Below are positions 7,673 through 17,412 of a DNA stretch of 64,000 nt, one piece after another. The position numbers and the translations under genes are program-made. The notes below the pieces were generated by a model. The model saw nothing but the letters and a program-made list of their open reading frames with translations. It was not told the origin of the DNA and did not search any database. The stretch is taken from assembly GCA_009694365.1 (NCBI GenBank), contig SHVE01000003.1, forward strand, positions 1 to 64,000. The letters run 5' to 3'. Positions within the stretch are counted from its first letter, which is position 1. Each line of letters opens with the position of its first letter. This DNA comes from Thermoleophilia bacterium. Its GTDB lineage: Bacteria > Actinomycetota > Thermoleophilia > Miltoncostaeales > Miltoncostaeaceae.

Positions 7673-10600
7673 GTGCGGCAGGCGGCGGATCGTCTGCGTG
7701 TGGGCGAGTCGGCCGGACGCCTGGCCCTCGGGCGTCCCGCGTGGCCGTTGGTACTCGCGGCCATCGCCCGGCACGGCGGGCGTCCGCTGCTCATCGTGTC
7801 GCCGCGTGACGAGGAGGCCCGCGATCTCGCCACCGACCTCTCCGTCCTCCTCGGCGCGGATGCCGTGGCACTCTGGCCATCGCGCGGTGCGCCGTCGGGA
7901 GGGGCCGTCGGCATCTCGCCGCATCTCGTGGGACAACGCGCGCGCGCGGTGGCGTCGCTGGGGAAGGCGGGCCATGTGGTGGTGGCATCCACCGCCGCGT
8001 TGATCGAACGTATCCCGGCGGCGGATGGGCCGCATGAGCCGGTGGTCATCGAACCGGGGATGCGGGTTGACCTCGCGACGTTGGTTGATCGCCTAGCGGC
8101 CCTCGGGTACGAGCGCGTACCCCAGGTGGAGGAACGCGGTGACATGGCAGTGCGGGGCGGGCTGGTGGATGTGTACCCATCCACCGCGACCGTCCCGGTG
8201 CGCACGGATTGGTTCGGTGACGAGATTGAGTCGGTACGCGCGTTCTCGCCGTTCACGCAGAAGACCATCCGTCCGCTTGTGCGCGTGGAAGTCTGGCCGG
8301 CGGCGGAGGCGCCGGGGTCGGCGCTGGTGGATCCGCTTCATGGCACGGGTCCGGGTGACACGCAGGTGATCCGCCTCGACCCTCGTGAGCACGCACGGGC
8401 CCTTGGCGAGGCCGCAGAACGGTTGGAGGATGAGGCAACGGTGGGGGCACTGGGCGACGGCGACGTTCTGCTCGGCGTCCTCGAGCGAGCGTCTCTGCTC
8501 GACATCGTCGTTCCCATGGGTAGCGACGACGCGGCATTCGACGCACTCGAGGCCCGGTTCCCCACCCGCGGGATGGCCGAGGCCGAGTCAGAGATGGCGC
8601 GATTGTCCGGCGGACTGCAGCGACTGGTTGTGTGTTTCGTACGCCGTGGCGACATGGAGCGCACGCAGGCCGTCCTCCGTAAAGTGACGCCCGTCATCGT
8701 CGAGCCCGACGGGCGCATCCCCGCACCCGGCACGGTGGCCTTTATGCATCTCGACCTGCGCACCGGATTCGTGTCGCGTGCGCTGGGGCTCGCGGTGGTT
8801 CCGGATGGAGCGTTGATCCGGCGCCGCCGCGCGGCGGCGCGCGGCCCGTTGACCGCAGGTCGGCGGATCCAGTCGTTCCTCGACTTGCGTGTGGGTGACC
8901 ACGTGGTACACGAGGACCACGGCATCGGACGCCTCGAGGCGTTTGAGACCCGCACGGTCGCCAACGTCACCCGTGACTATCTTGCGCTGGAGTTTGCGGG
9001 CGACGATCGCCTGTACGTACCGCACGATCACCTTCACAAGGTGTCGCGCTACGTCGGTGCGGATGGAGCCAACCCCGCATTGTCGAAACTCGGTGGCCGG
9101 TCGTGGGCCACCGTAAAGGCGCGCGCGCGGGCGTCGGTGCGCGATCTCGCCGGTGAGCTCATCTCGTTGTACGAAGCCCGTGGGCGTGCGGATGGGTTCG
9201 CCTTCCCGCCCGACGACGATCTGACTCAGGAACTCGTGCGCCGGTTTCCCTACCGCGAGACGGACGATCAGCAGCGCGCGATCGACGAGGTGACCGACGA
9301 CATGGAGCGGGCGATGCCCATGGACCGCCTCATCTGCGGCGACGTGGGATTCGGCAAGACCGAGGTGGCGATGCGCGCGGCCTTCAAGGCGGCGGCCGGG
9401 GGCAAACAGGTGCTCATTCTCGTGCCGACCACCATCTTGGCCCAGCAGCATCTGGCCACGTTCCGCGAGCGCTTCGCTGATCTCCCCGTGAGCATCGACA
9501 TGGTCAACCGCTTCCGTACGGCCGGGGAGACCAAGGAGGTGCTCGGTCGGTTCAAGTCGGGCGGACTCGACATTCTCATTGGCACCCACCGTGTGTTGTC
9601 GATGGACGTGCAGCCCAAGGATCTGGGGCTGGTGATCGTGGACGAGGAGCAGCGCTTCGGTGTGTCGCACAAGGAAGCGCTTCGCCAGTTGCGCCTAACG
9701 GTGGACATGCTCGCCATGAGCGCAACCCCCATTCCGCGAACGCTTCAGATGTCGATGTCGGGTCTGCGTGACATCAGTGTCATCGAAACCCCACCGCCCG
9801 GGCGCAGGCCCATTGCCACCCACGTGGGGGAGTTCGACGAGGGCGTCATCATCCAGGCGCTCACTCGGGAGAAGGCGCGCGCGGGTCAGGCCTTTTACCT
9901 GCACAACCGCGTGGAGACCATCGATGAGGCGGCGGATCGCGTGCGCCAGATGGTACCGGGGCTCCGGGTGGCGGTGGCCCACGGGCAGATGCCCGAATCG
10001 ACCCTCGAGGACGTCATGCTGGCCTTCGTTCGTGGCGAGGCCGACGTGCTGGTGGCGACCAGCATCATCGAGTCGGGTCTTGACATCCCCCGCGCCAACA
10101 CGCTCATCGTGGAGCGCGCCGATGCCCTCGGGTTGAGCCAGCTGTACCAAATCCGCGGCCGGGTGGGACGATCGGACGTTACCGCCCACGCGTACCTCTT
10201 CTACCCCGATGCCGGATCGGTGACACGCGAGGCCGCCGCACGCCTCAGGACTGTGGCCGACTACACCGAACTCGGCAGCGGGCTGCGTATCGCCATGCGC
10301 GATCTGGAGATCCGGGGTGCCGGCAATCTGCTGGGCGACGAGCAGAGCGGCCATGTGGCAGCCGTCGGGTTCGAGATGTACGTGGAGATGCTCCAGGAGG
10401 CCATCGCGGTCGGGCGCGGCGACGCTGCGCCCGAGGTGGAGGTGCGTGTGGAGATCCCAGTGTCTGCGTACATCCCCGCCGACTACGTGCCTTTCGAGGC
10501 CGCCAAGATCGACCTGCACCGGCGCATCGCCCTCGCGCCGGATGCGGACGCGCTCGCGCGCGTGGCGGCGGAGATCGCGGACCGCTTTGGCGATCTGCCC

Positions 10601-10879
10601 GCACCGGTGGAGGCCCTCGTGCGTGTGCAGGGGCTACGCCTCCTCATGCGACAGGTGGGTGCCCGGCAGGCGGCGGCACGATCGGGGCGCGTCATCATCG
10701 GCCCGATCACTCTCGGTTCGGCGGCAATGCGCGCGTTGCGCGACGGCGTGCCCGGTGCGATGTACTCCACGGCGGACAGCCTGATCAGCGTGCCGTCGCC
10801 GTCGTCGCCCACCGAGCGGGTGGACGCCGCCATCGCCGCCCTCGAGGTGGTACTCATGACGGCTGCCCTGGTCGCATGA
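7673..10879 (+). CDS. mfd: transcription-repair coupling factor
   Basis: ATP-dependent translocase (1068 aa) that dislodges RNA polymerase stalled at DNA damage and recruits UvrA. Domains in order: UvrB-homology region (residues about 1-340), the RNA-polymerase interaction domain around residues 405-470 beginning DHVVHEDHGIG, the RecG-like helicase core with Walker A GDVGFGKTE, the VDEEQRFG box, TATPIPRTL-type motif (here SATPIPRTLQMS) and the QIRGRVGRS motif VI, then the TRCF C-terminal domain. It is somewhat shorter than typical 1150-1200-residue members, mainly in the N-terminal part. GTG 7673 is the first start after the stop that opens the frame. The next gene overlaps its stop by 4 bases (ATGA). 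Confidence 0.97.
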   Translation: MRQAADRLRVGESAGRLALGRPAWPLVLAAIARHGGRPLLIVSPRDEEARDLATDLSVLLGADAVALWPSRGAPSGGAVGISPHLVGQRARAVASLGKAGHVVVASTAALIERIPAADGPHEPVVIEPGMRVDLATLVDRLAALGYERVPQVEERGDMAVRGGLVDVYPSTATVPVRTDWFGDEIESVRAFSPFTQKTIRPLVRVEVWPAAEAPGSALVDPLHGTGPGDTQVIRLDPREHARALGEAAERLEDEATVGALGDGDVLLGVLERASLLDIVVPMGSDDAAFDALEARFPTRGMAEAESEMARLSGGLQRLVVCFVRRGDMERTQAVLRKVTPVIVEPDGRIPAPGTVAFMHLDLRTGFVSRALGLAVVPDGALIRRRRAAARGPLTAGRRIQSFLDLRVGDHVVHEDHGIGRLEAFETRTVANVTRDYLALEFAGDDRLYVPHDHLHKVSRYVGADGANPALSKLGGRSWATVKARARASVRDLAGELISLYEARGRADGFAFPPDDDLTQELVRRFPYRETDDQQRAIDEVTDDMERAMPMDRLICGDVGFGKTEVAMRAAFKAAAGGKQVLILVPTTILAQQHLATFRERFADLPVSIDMVNRFRTAGETKEVLGRFKSGGLDILIGTHRVLSMDVQPKDLGLVIVDEEQRFGVSHKEALRQLRLTVDMLAMSATPIPRTLQMSMSGLRDISVIETPPPGRRPIATHVGEFDEGVIIQALTREKARAGQAFYLHNRVETIDEAADRVRQMVPGLRVAVAHGQMPESTLEDVMLAFVRGEADVLVATSIIESGLDIPRANTLIVERADALGLSQLYQIRGRVGRSDVTAHAYLFYPDAGSVTREAAARLRTVADYTELGSGLRIAMRDLEIRGAGNLLGDEQSGHVAAVGFEMYVEMLQEAIAVGRGDAAPEVEVRVEIPVSAYIPADYVPFEAAKIDLHRRIALAPDADALARVAAEIADRFGDLPAPVEALVRVQGLRLLMRQVGARQAAARSGRVIIGPITLGSAAMRALRDGVPGAMYSTADSLISVPSPSSPTERVDAAIAALEVVLMTAALVA

Positions 10880-11466
10880 CCTACCTCGTCCTCATCGCCA
10901 TCACGGCGGGCTTCGCCACGATCCCCCTGCCGATCTTCCCCTCGTGGATCGTGGTGGCGTACATGGTGGTGGAGTACGACCTGCGCCTGATTCCGGCGAT
11001 TCTCTTAGGCGCAATTGGCACGGCGATGGGCCGCGTTGGTCTGGTTGCCGTGTCGCGCGTCGCCGGACACCGTCTGCTGGGCGCGTGGTCGCGCGGCAAC
11101 CTCGAGTATCTGCACGCCAAGATGGAGAGCGCGGCGGGCAATCTGGGAATCGCCGTGCTTCTGGGTGCGTCGCCTCCGCCCGCCGGGGTTCTGTTCGTGC
11201 TTGCCGGACTCACGCGTGTGAAACTGTTGCTCGTCGCGGCGTCGGTGTTCGTCGGCCGCACGATCGGGTACGCGATCAGCGTGGGCGGGACGAGCCTTGC
11301 CGCCACTGCGCTGGCCAGCCAACTGCGCGATGTGGTCGGTCCGTGGTCGGTGGCGGTGGCTGTGGTCATTGTGGCCGGGGTGCTCGTGCTCGTTCTCCGA
11401 ATCGACTATCGCACCCTTATCGAGGAGCGCCGGTTCCGTCTGCACCGTGGCCAGCGGTCGCGGTGA
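10876..11466 (+). CDS. small membrane protein, VTT/DedA-like
   Basis: A 196-residue integral membrane protein with four to five hydrophobic segments (about residues 3-30, 35-60, 88-110, 112-135, 155-175). The pattern GAIGTAMGR and the later G-R-T-I-G-Y in a re-entrant-like loop resemble VTT-domain (DedA/SNARE-associated) proteins, but the similarity is weak and the canonical acidic and arginine motif is not clear. It is translationally coupled to mfd by an ATGA overlap. Function is unknown; lipid scrambling or transport would be the family-based guess. Confidence 0.6.
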   Translation: MTYLVLIAITAGFATIPLPIFPSWIVVAYMVVEYDLRLIPAILLGAIGTAMGRVGLVAVSRVAGHRLLGAWSRGNLEYLHAKMESAAGNLGIAVLLGASPPPAGVLFVLAGLTRVKLLLVAASVFVGRTIGYAISVGGTSLAATALASQLRDVVGPWSVAVAVVIVAGVLVLVLRIDYRTLIEERRFRLHRGQRSR

Positions 11467-11489
11467 GGGGTGGGCTACAGTCCCGGCCC

Positions 11490-12482
11490 GTGACGCGGCG
11501 CTCCCACATCATCGCCGCCGCCGTTGTCGTGATCGCATTGTCCGGAGTCGTCGCCGGGTGCGGCGGGAGCGCCCTGCCGGATGGTGTGGTCGCCCAGATC
11601 GCCGGACAGACCATCCGCACAGCCGAGCTCGACTATGCGCTGGCACAGCAGAAGGCCGCCGCCGACCAGCAGACGCAGACGTTCCCGGAGCCCGGGAGCG
11701 AGGAGTACACGGTCCTTCAGCGCCAGTCACTTGAGGGGCTCGTTTTCCAGCGCATCGTGCTGCTGGAGGCCAAGGCCTGCGGTACGCCGTGCACGGCAAC
11801 GGCCGCGCAGATCGCCGCCGAACGCGCGGAGACCATCACAACGAACTTCTCCGGGAGCGCCGCGAAACTCGCCGACTTCTTGAAGGAGCAGCACCTCACG
11901 AACGCCGACGTGGATCGGATCCTGCGCGTGGGCCTTGAGCAGCCGAAGGTGGAGGCGCGCGTCACGAAGGGCATCACGTACTCGGCGGAGGAGGCACAGA
12001 CGTACTGTGCGGAACACCCTCAGGAGTTCAAACAGCCCGCGAGCCGCGCGGCTTCGCACATCTTGGTCAAGACCGAGGCCGAGGCGGACTCGATCCGCGC
12101 TCAGGTCACCTCGTGGAACTTCGCCGATCTCGCGAGCCAGTACTCGATTGATCCGGGGTCCAAGGACAAAGGCGGCAGCCTCGGTACCATCAGCAAAGGG
12201 GCACTCGTCCCCGAGTTCGAGACGGTCGCCTTCGCGCTTGCCGACGGCGAGATCTCTCCGCCGGTCAAGACTCAGTTCGGGTACCACATCATCACCGTGA
12301 CCCTGACGGCGGCGCGCGACACCCCATGCTCCGAGGCCGAGGCCGGAATCATCACGGCACAGACGGCGCTCAAGGAGGTCAAGGCGCTCGAAGTGTGGCG
12401 CACCACGGTCACCAAGAAGTACGCCGACAAGACCGTGTACGCCGACACCGATTTGGCGCCCACCGCGACGACGGCCGGGTAG
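11490..12482 (+). CDS. PpiC/SurA-like peptidyl-prolyl isomerase lipoprotein
   Basis: Predicted exported lipoprotein foldase (330 aa). The N terminus has a signal helix ending in the lipobox VVAGC (Cys24). Residues about 30-175 form the SurA-type N-terminal chaperone region, and residues about 185-275 a PpiC parvulin domain with SHILVKTEAEAD, a DPGSKDKGGSLG block and GYHIITV. The frame is open far upstream, but the lipobox and a TACAGT hexamer at 11476-11481, 8 bases before GTG 11490, fix the start. Two further cysteine pairs, CGTPC and one near the C terminus, could form disulfides. The neighbouring mazG begins 7 bases after its stop. Confidence 0.85.
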   Translation: MTRRSHIIAAAVVVIALSGVVAGCGGSALPDGVVAQIAGQTIRTAELDYALAQQKAAADQQTQTFPEPGSEEYTVLQRQSLEGLVFQRIVLLEAKACGTPCTATAAQIAAERAETITTNFSGSAAKLADFLKEQHLTNADVDRILRVGLEQPKVEARVTKGITYSAEEAQTYCAEHPQEFKQPASRAASHILVKTEAEADSIRAQVTSWNFADLASQYSIDPGSKDKGGSLGTISKGALVPEFETVAFALADGEISPPVKTQFGYHIITVTLTAARDTPCSEAEAGIITAQTALKEVKALEVWRTTVTKKYADKTVYADTDLAPTATTAG

Positions 12483-12489
12483 CGAGCCG

Positions 12490-13509
12490 GTGATCCGGGT
12501 CATCGCCCTCGGTCCGGGCGACCCCGATGGGGTTCCGGCGATCGCGCTCGCCGCCATCGCGGAGGTCGTCCGGGGACGCCTGTTTGCACCGCCCCTCGAC
12601 GACGGTCTGGCCCAGCGGGTGGGGGGACACCCTCTCACTCTCCCCGACGACGTCACATCCCTGCCGCCCGGTTCCGTGATCATGGCACCGGATGCCGACG
12701 CCCACGCGATCGCCCTGCGGCTTCCCGGTGCGCACACGCTCCCCGCCCGTGACGTGCTGCGGGCTCGGGCCATCGGCGCGCGGGTGGCCGAGTTAGCCGT
12801 GGTGGCAACGCGCTTGCGCGCCGACTGCCCGTGGGACCGGGTGCAGACCGCCCAGACAATCGTGCCCCACACGGTGGAGGAGGCGTTCGAGTTGGCCGAG
12901 GCCATCGCGACGGGCGATCCCGTGCATCAGGCGGATGAAATCGGCGACCTACTCTTCCAGGCGGTGTTTCTGGCGGGATTGCTTGAGGAGGATGGCCACG
13001 CCGACCTCGCCACCGTGGCGCGTGGCCAGGCCACGAAGTTGATCAGTCGCCACCCCCACGTCTACGGGGACCGGGTGGCTGCCGACGCCGGAGCCGTCGT
13101 GGACATCTGGGAGCAACGAAAGCGTGCGGAGCGTCCCGACGAGGGGATCTTCCACGAGCTCCCGCCGGGACTTCCCGCTCTGGCGTACGCCGCGAAGGCG
13201 CAGATGCGAGCGGCGAGCGTGGGCTTCGCCTTCCCCGATGTGCAGGCCGCCCTCGCCAAGTTGGACGAGGAGGTGCGTGAGGTACACGCCGACCCCAACC
13301 CGCACGAGGTCGGCGACGTGATCTTTGCGGCAGTGGCCGTGGCGCGTGCCGCCGGCGTGGACCCCGAGATCGCCGTGCGCGCCGCCGCCGTTCGGTTCCG
13401 CATACGTGTGGAGGGGGCTGCCGCGATGGCAGCGGAGGCGGGGGACGACTTCGAGACGCTCGACCCTGAGGCGCAACTCGACTGGTATGCGCGCTTTCGG
13501 AAACGTCCG

Positions 13510-13512
<3 letters not shown>
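12490..13512 (+). CDS. mazG: nucleoside triphosphate pyrophosphohydrolase MazG
   Basis: House-cleaning NTP pyrophosphatase (340 aa). Two MazG units are visible. The first has DCPWDRVQTAQTIVPHTVEE and the metal-binding E-x-x-E...D-E-I-G-D-L-L-F motif; the second, around residues 230-320, is more degenerate and carries E-V-G-D-V-I-F. The N-terminal about 90 residues start VIALGPGDPDG, resembling the first segment of a tetrapyrrole methylase (YabN type), but too short to be a working methylase. The gene lies 7 bases downstream of the PpiC lipoprotein and upstream of eno, as in mycobacteria. Confidence 0.9.
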
Positions 13513-14832
<1,320 letters not shown>

Positions 14833-14895
14833 TGATCGGCAGTCGTACTCCTTGTCGGGCAGGAGGGAGCGCCCCGGTGGCGTACCCCATATCTG

Positions 14896-15228
14896 ATGCT
14901 GAAACGGCTTCTGATCCTCGGACTCGTTGCGGGTCTCGCCATCGTGTACGTGGGTCCGGTGCGGGACTACCTGTACCAGAAGGGCCAGTTACGTACCGAA
15001 CAGATCGACCTGATCGAGGCCCGTCAGGTGCGCGACGACCTCACCCGGCAGATCACGGCATTGGGGCAGGCGGCCGTGCTCGAGACGCGGGCACGCGAAC
15101 TCGGAATGGTGCGTCCGGGAGAGATCCCATACGCCGTGCGGGGAATCACCGAGCCCGACCCGACCGAAACGGCGTCGTCCGATGACCGCACTGGCGTCTG
15201 GGGCTTCATCACCGGGCTCATCGACTGA
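14896..15228 (+). CDS. ftsB: FtsB/DivIC-type septum formation initiator
   Basis: Small bitopic cell-division protein (110 aa), part of the FtsQLB-type complex that activates septal wall synthesis. One N-terminal helix (residues about 4-18) is followed by a leucine/valine heptad coiled coil (residues about 24-60), then the conserved A-R-E-L-G-M-V-R-P-G-E motif near residue 74. A short Gly/Asp-rich tail contains a tryptophan. It lies directly downstream of eno, as expected for this family in actinobacteria. Confidence 0.88.
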   Translation: MLKRLLILGLVAGLAIVYVGPVRDYLYQKGQLRTEQIDLIEARQVRDDLTRQITALGQAAVLETRARELGMVRPGEIPYAVRGITEPDPTETASSDDRTGVWGFITGLID

Positions 15229-15664
15229 CGCCGACGCGGTGAGGCGGCTCATCGGCCGGGATCCCCACTCGGGGTTCCGTGTGGCCGTGCGGTGTCCCCA
15301 AGGCGGCCCCGCGGTGATCGAAAACGCTGCACGAGACTCGTCGGGTTCCCCCTTCCCCACGCGCCACTGGCTCACGTGTCGTGCCCTTGCCACCGCCGTG
15401 AGCAGGCTTGAGGCCGAGGGCGGAGTGCGCATGCTCGAGGACGACCCCGACACTGCCGGTGCGCTCGCGGACGCCCATCGTCGTCACGCCGAGTTGCACG
15501 AGGGGTATCGCGTCGCGGGTGTGGGGGACCCGATGCACGTCAAGTGCCTGCACGCTCACCTGGCCTTCGCACTTGCCGAGGGCGGTACCCCGGTGGGCGA
15601 CTGGATCGTGGCGCGCAGTGGTGCGGTGTGGCCGGGCACGTGCTGCGCGGTGGCGCCGTCGTGA
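15182..15664 (+). CDS. DUF501 family protein
   Basis: Conserved actinobacterial protein of unknown function (160 aa). Family features: RDPHSGFRVAVRCPQGGPAVI near the start, PFPTRHWLTC, the D-D-P-D-T...A-H-x-R-H segment, and the C-terminal HVKCLHAHLAFALA with conserved His and Cys residues that could bind a metal (inference). The ATG at 15182 overlaps ftsB by 47 bases in another frame; GTG 15239 is the alternative start and would keep the whole conserved region. In mycobacteria the next gene is a Ppx/GppA phosphatase, which is absent here. Confidence 0.88.
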   Translation: MTALASGASSPGSSTDADAVRRLIGRDPHSGFRVAVRCPQGGPAVIENAARDSSGSPFPTRHWLTCRALATAVSRLEAEGGVRMLEDDPDTAGALADAHRRHAELHEGYRVAGVGDPMHVKCLHAHLAFALAEGGTPVGDWIVARSGAVWPGTCCAVAPS

Positions 15665-15978
15665 GCAGTGCCACCCCCGAGGTCGCGAATGCGCTTGTCG
15701 AGTGGGACGCCGGGGAGCGGCGTCTCGCCGAGGTGAGCCCGGTGCGCGACGTCCGGATGCGCGTGGTGGCCGCCGTGGAACACGAACTGCGCCGCCGCGT
15801 TGGGTCGTGGTACGCGCTCGCTGACCTCGTGGAGGCGTACGGGCAGTCGTCGGGGTGGTTTCTTGAGGTGGCCGAACGTACCGCCCCGACCGTGCCCGCC
15901 GCCTGGGACGCCTCGATCACGCTCGATGCCGCGTTCGCGCGGTGGGCCCGGGGCGCATTCGATTCGGGAACCCGATGA
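15661..15978 (+). CDS. hypothetical protein
   Basis: A 105-residue, mainly helical soluble protein with conserved-looking Trp residues (V-E-W-D, S-W-Y-A-L, S-G-W-F-L, A-A-W-D). I recognise no family. The GTG start overlaps the DUF501 stop as GTGA, and its own stop overlaps the next start as ATGA, so it is translationally coupled and very probably expressed. It occupies the place where other actinobacteria have ppx. Confidence 0.7.
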   Translation: MSSATPEVANALVEWDAGERRLAEVSPVRDVRMRVVAAVEHELRRRVGSWYALADLVEAYGQSSGWFLEVAERTAPTVPAAWDASITLDAAFARWARGAFDSGTR

Positions 15979-16211
15979 CTCCGACCGAGGACCCGGGCGC
16001 ACGCCCGGGTCGCAACCGCCCCGGTCGCCCGCGCCGTGGGAACACGGCTCCGGCGATGATTACCCGTGGCCTCGCCATCCTGGTCGCTGTCGCCATCCTG
16101 ATGATCGGAGGACTGATCGGCTACATCGCTCGGGGTGGCCCCGACGCCCCGACGGACCTGACGTTGATAACGGACATCCCCACGGTGACGGTGACCGTCC
16201 CGGCGCGGTGA
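15975..16211 (+). CDS. small single-pass membrane protein
   Basis: A 78-residue protein with an Arg/Pro/Gly-rich N-terminal stretch (residues 1-27), one transmembrane helix (about 30-51, ILVAVAILMIGGLIGYIA) and a short Thr/Val-rich tail. The positive N terminus suggests it faces the cytoplasm. It is coupled to the previous gene by ATGA. Function is unknown. It is the last gene of the L25-to-DUF501 block before the transposon debris. Confidence 0.6.
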   Translation: MTPTEDPGARPGRNRPGRPRRGNTAPAMITRGLAILVAVAILMIGGLIGYIARGGPDAPTDLTLITDIPTVTVTVPAR

Positions 16212-16235
16212 CCTGACCGGCGGTTCCAACCACCC

Positions 16236-16260
16236 GGTGTCTGACACTTAACATTTGTTA
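16236..16260 (+). repeat. 25-bp dispersed palindromic element, copy 1
   Basis: GGTGTCTGACACT joined to the palindrome TAACATTTGTTA. All but one of the 25 bases recur at 26012-26036. A related GGTGTCTGACACT lies at 16306-16318 without the AT-rich part. The element abuts the IS5-type fragment at 16262. Confidence 0.8.
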
Positions 16261-16261
16261 T

Positions 16262-16298
16262 CACCACGCCGTTGGGCGGGACTCGGTGGGCTGTCCTC
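16262..16298 (-). mobile_element. IS5-type transposase fragment (short)
   Basis: On the minus strand the sequence reads RTAHRVPPNGVV. It matches, at both DNA and protein level, the RTAHLIPPSGVV segment of the longer IS5 remnant at 17218-17412, about 1.1 kb away in the same orientation. Only this segment survives. Beyond GVV the sequence runs straight into the dispersed repeat at 16236-16260. Confidence 0.6.
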
Positions 16299-16336
16299 AC
16301 CACTCGGTGTCTGACACTGAACAATTGGTGGCACCA

Positions 16337-16574
16337 CGCGAGCGGATCCGGGTCCAACACGGAAAGCGCCGTGGTGTCTCCGGTTCGCCCCGGATCTGGG
16401 CGGATCTCGACCGGGACGACGACGAGCGCATCGACCGCAAGCGTGCCCTGCACCCCATACGTGCGGCTGGGCGGTCTGGCGTAATCGCTAAGAAGCACAC
16501 GGGCACGGACCATCCAGGTTCCCGGCGTGCGCGTCGCCGAGGACCTGCTGGGTCGTCGGTTCACCGCGGACTAG
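16337..16574 (+). mobile_element. IS3-family transposase (OrfB) remnant, frameshifted
   Basis: The frame starting near 16337 reads RERIRVQHGKRRGVSGSPRI, then an R-K-R...P-I-R-A-A-G-R-S-G-V motif and KKHTGT. This is the helix-turn-helix linker region of IS3 OrfB, normally G-V-Y-G-S-P-R-I-H...R-K-R-V-A-R-L-M-R-A-A-G-L-x-G. After about 16507 the homology moves to another frame, EDLLGRRFTAD, and ends in a TAG at 16572-16574 where active elements continue P-N-Q-L-W. Both ends of the gene are missing, so this is a dead fragment. Confidence 0.75.
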
Positions 16575-16602
16575 TTCACCAGAAACCAGCGACGCAGTAA
16601 CG

Positions 16603-17115
16603 GTGTTCGATCGTGCCTACGTCGCTCCGCCCACGATCACCTCAGCCAGCCCGGCCGGTAGCCCCTCCCTCGCCGGCACCGCGCTCACCATCACCGGGAC
16701 GGGGTTCGTCAGTGGCACCACGGTGACCGTGGGCGGGAATCTCTGTACCTCCGTGGCGGTGGTGTCGGCGACCTTGATCACCTGCACCGCTCCCAAGGCC
16801 CGTGCACCGGGAACGGTGAACGTGGTGGTGACAAACCCCTTCGGGACTGGGGCGGCCACCGCCGCTGGCGCCTTCGCCTACCGGACGCCCATTAGCGCCC
16901 GGACGACCTGCAAGCGCAGTGCCTGTATCACCACGGGCCCGGTAACCCGATCTGCCACGCGCTACACCCAGACTGCCCAGATTGCCCCCCTCACTCAGCT
17001 GGCAACTGGGGTGCGCACGGGAAAGTGCACCGTAATCGGAAACAAGCGCCGGCAAACCTTCCAGTGCACCATCACGTTGACGAAGGGCCAGTGGTCGCTC
17101 ACCACCGCCGCCTGA
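16603..17115 (+). pseudogene. headless IPT/TIG-domain protein
   Basis: A 170-residue frame beginning GTG with one complete IPT/TIG immunoglobulin-like domain (residues about 10-92, including PTITSASPAGSPSLAGTA, ITGTGFVSGTTVTVGG and the TPLITCTAP-type strand here read as TLITCTAPKA). A Cys-rich C-terminal segment with four cysteines follows. Such domains occur in exported surface proteins, but this frame has no signal peptide and is flanked directly by IS debris. It is most simply the 3' end of a larger secreted protein whose 5' part was lost. It could still be translated as an intracellular fragment. Confidence 0.55.
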
Positions 17116-17217
17116 AAGGGCAGGACCGTGCCTGCCGTCGGCCTCCGGGCCTCCCTTCGCTCAGGTTGGCCGAGATAGGACTTCCATCGTTTGCGTGGAT
17201 CGGGATTGACTAAGGAC

Positions 17218-17412
17218 CTATCCCACTTGGGCTGCCTCCAGGGTCCTGTCGTGAGCTTTCTTGAAGGCGGTCAGGCCGCTAGCGAGGTGGAGCAAGGCGA
17301 GGTGGTTCTCCGCCGTCTTGCACCAGCGAATCAGAACTCCGCGGTTGCGGTTAAGCTACGAGTGGCAGGCCTCGACAACCACGCCGCTGGGCGGAATTAG
17401 ATGGGCTGTCCT
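17218..17412 (-). mobile_element. IS5-family transposase C-terminal remnant with internal stop
   Basis: Reading the minus strand, LIPPSGVVVEACHS is followed by an amber codon (17358-17356), then LNRNRGVLIRWCKTAENHLA, LLHLASGLTAF, and a short tail ending at a TAG (17220-17218). This is the conserved end of IS5-group DDE transposases (the P-x-x-W/V-V-V-E-x-x-H-S-W-L-N-R region with the catalytic Glu, then A-E-N-x-L-A-L-L-H-L-A). The tryptophan codon expected after H-S is the stop. The upstream 5' part has been replaced by, or inserted into, the 3' end of the neighbouring gene. Confidence 0.8.
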
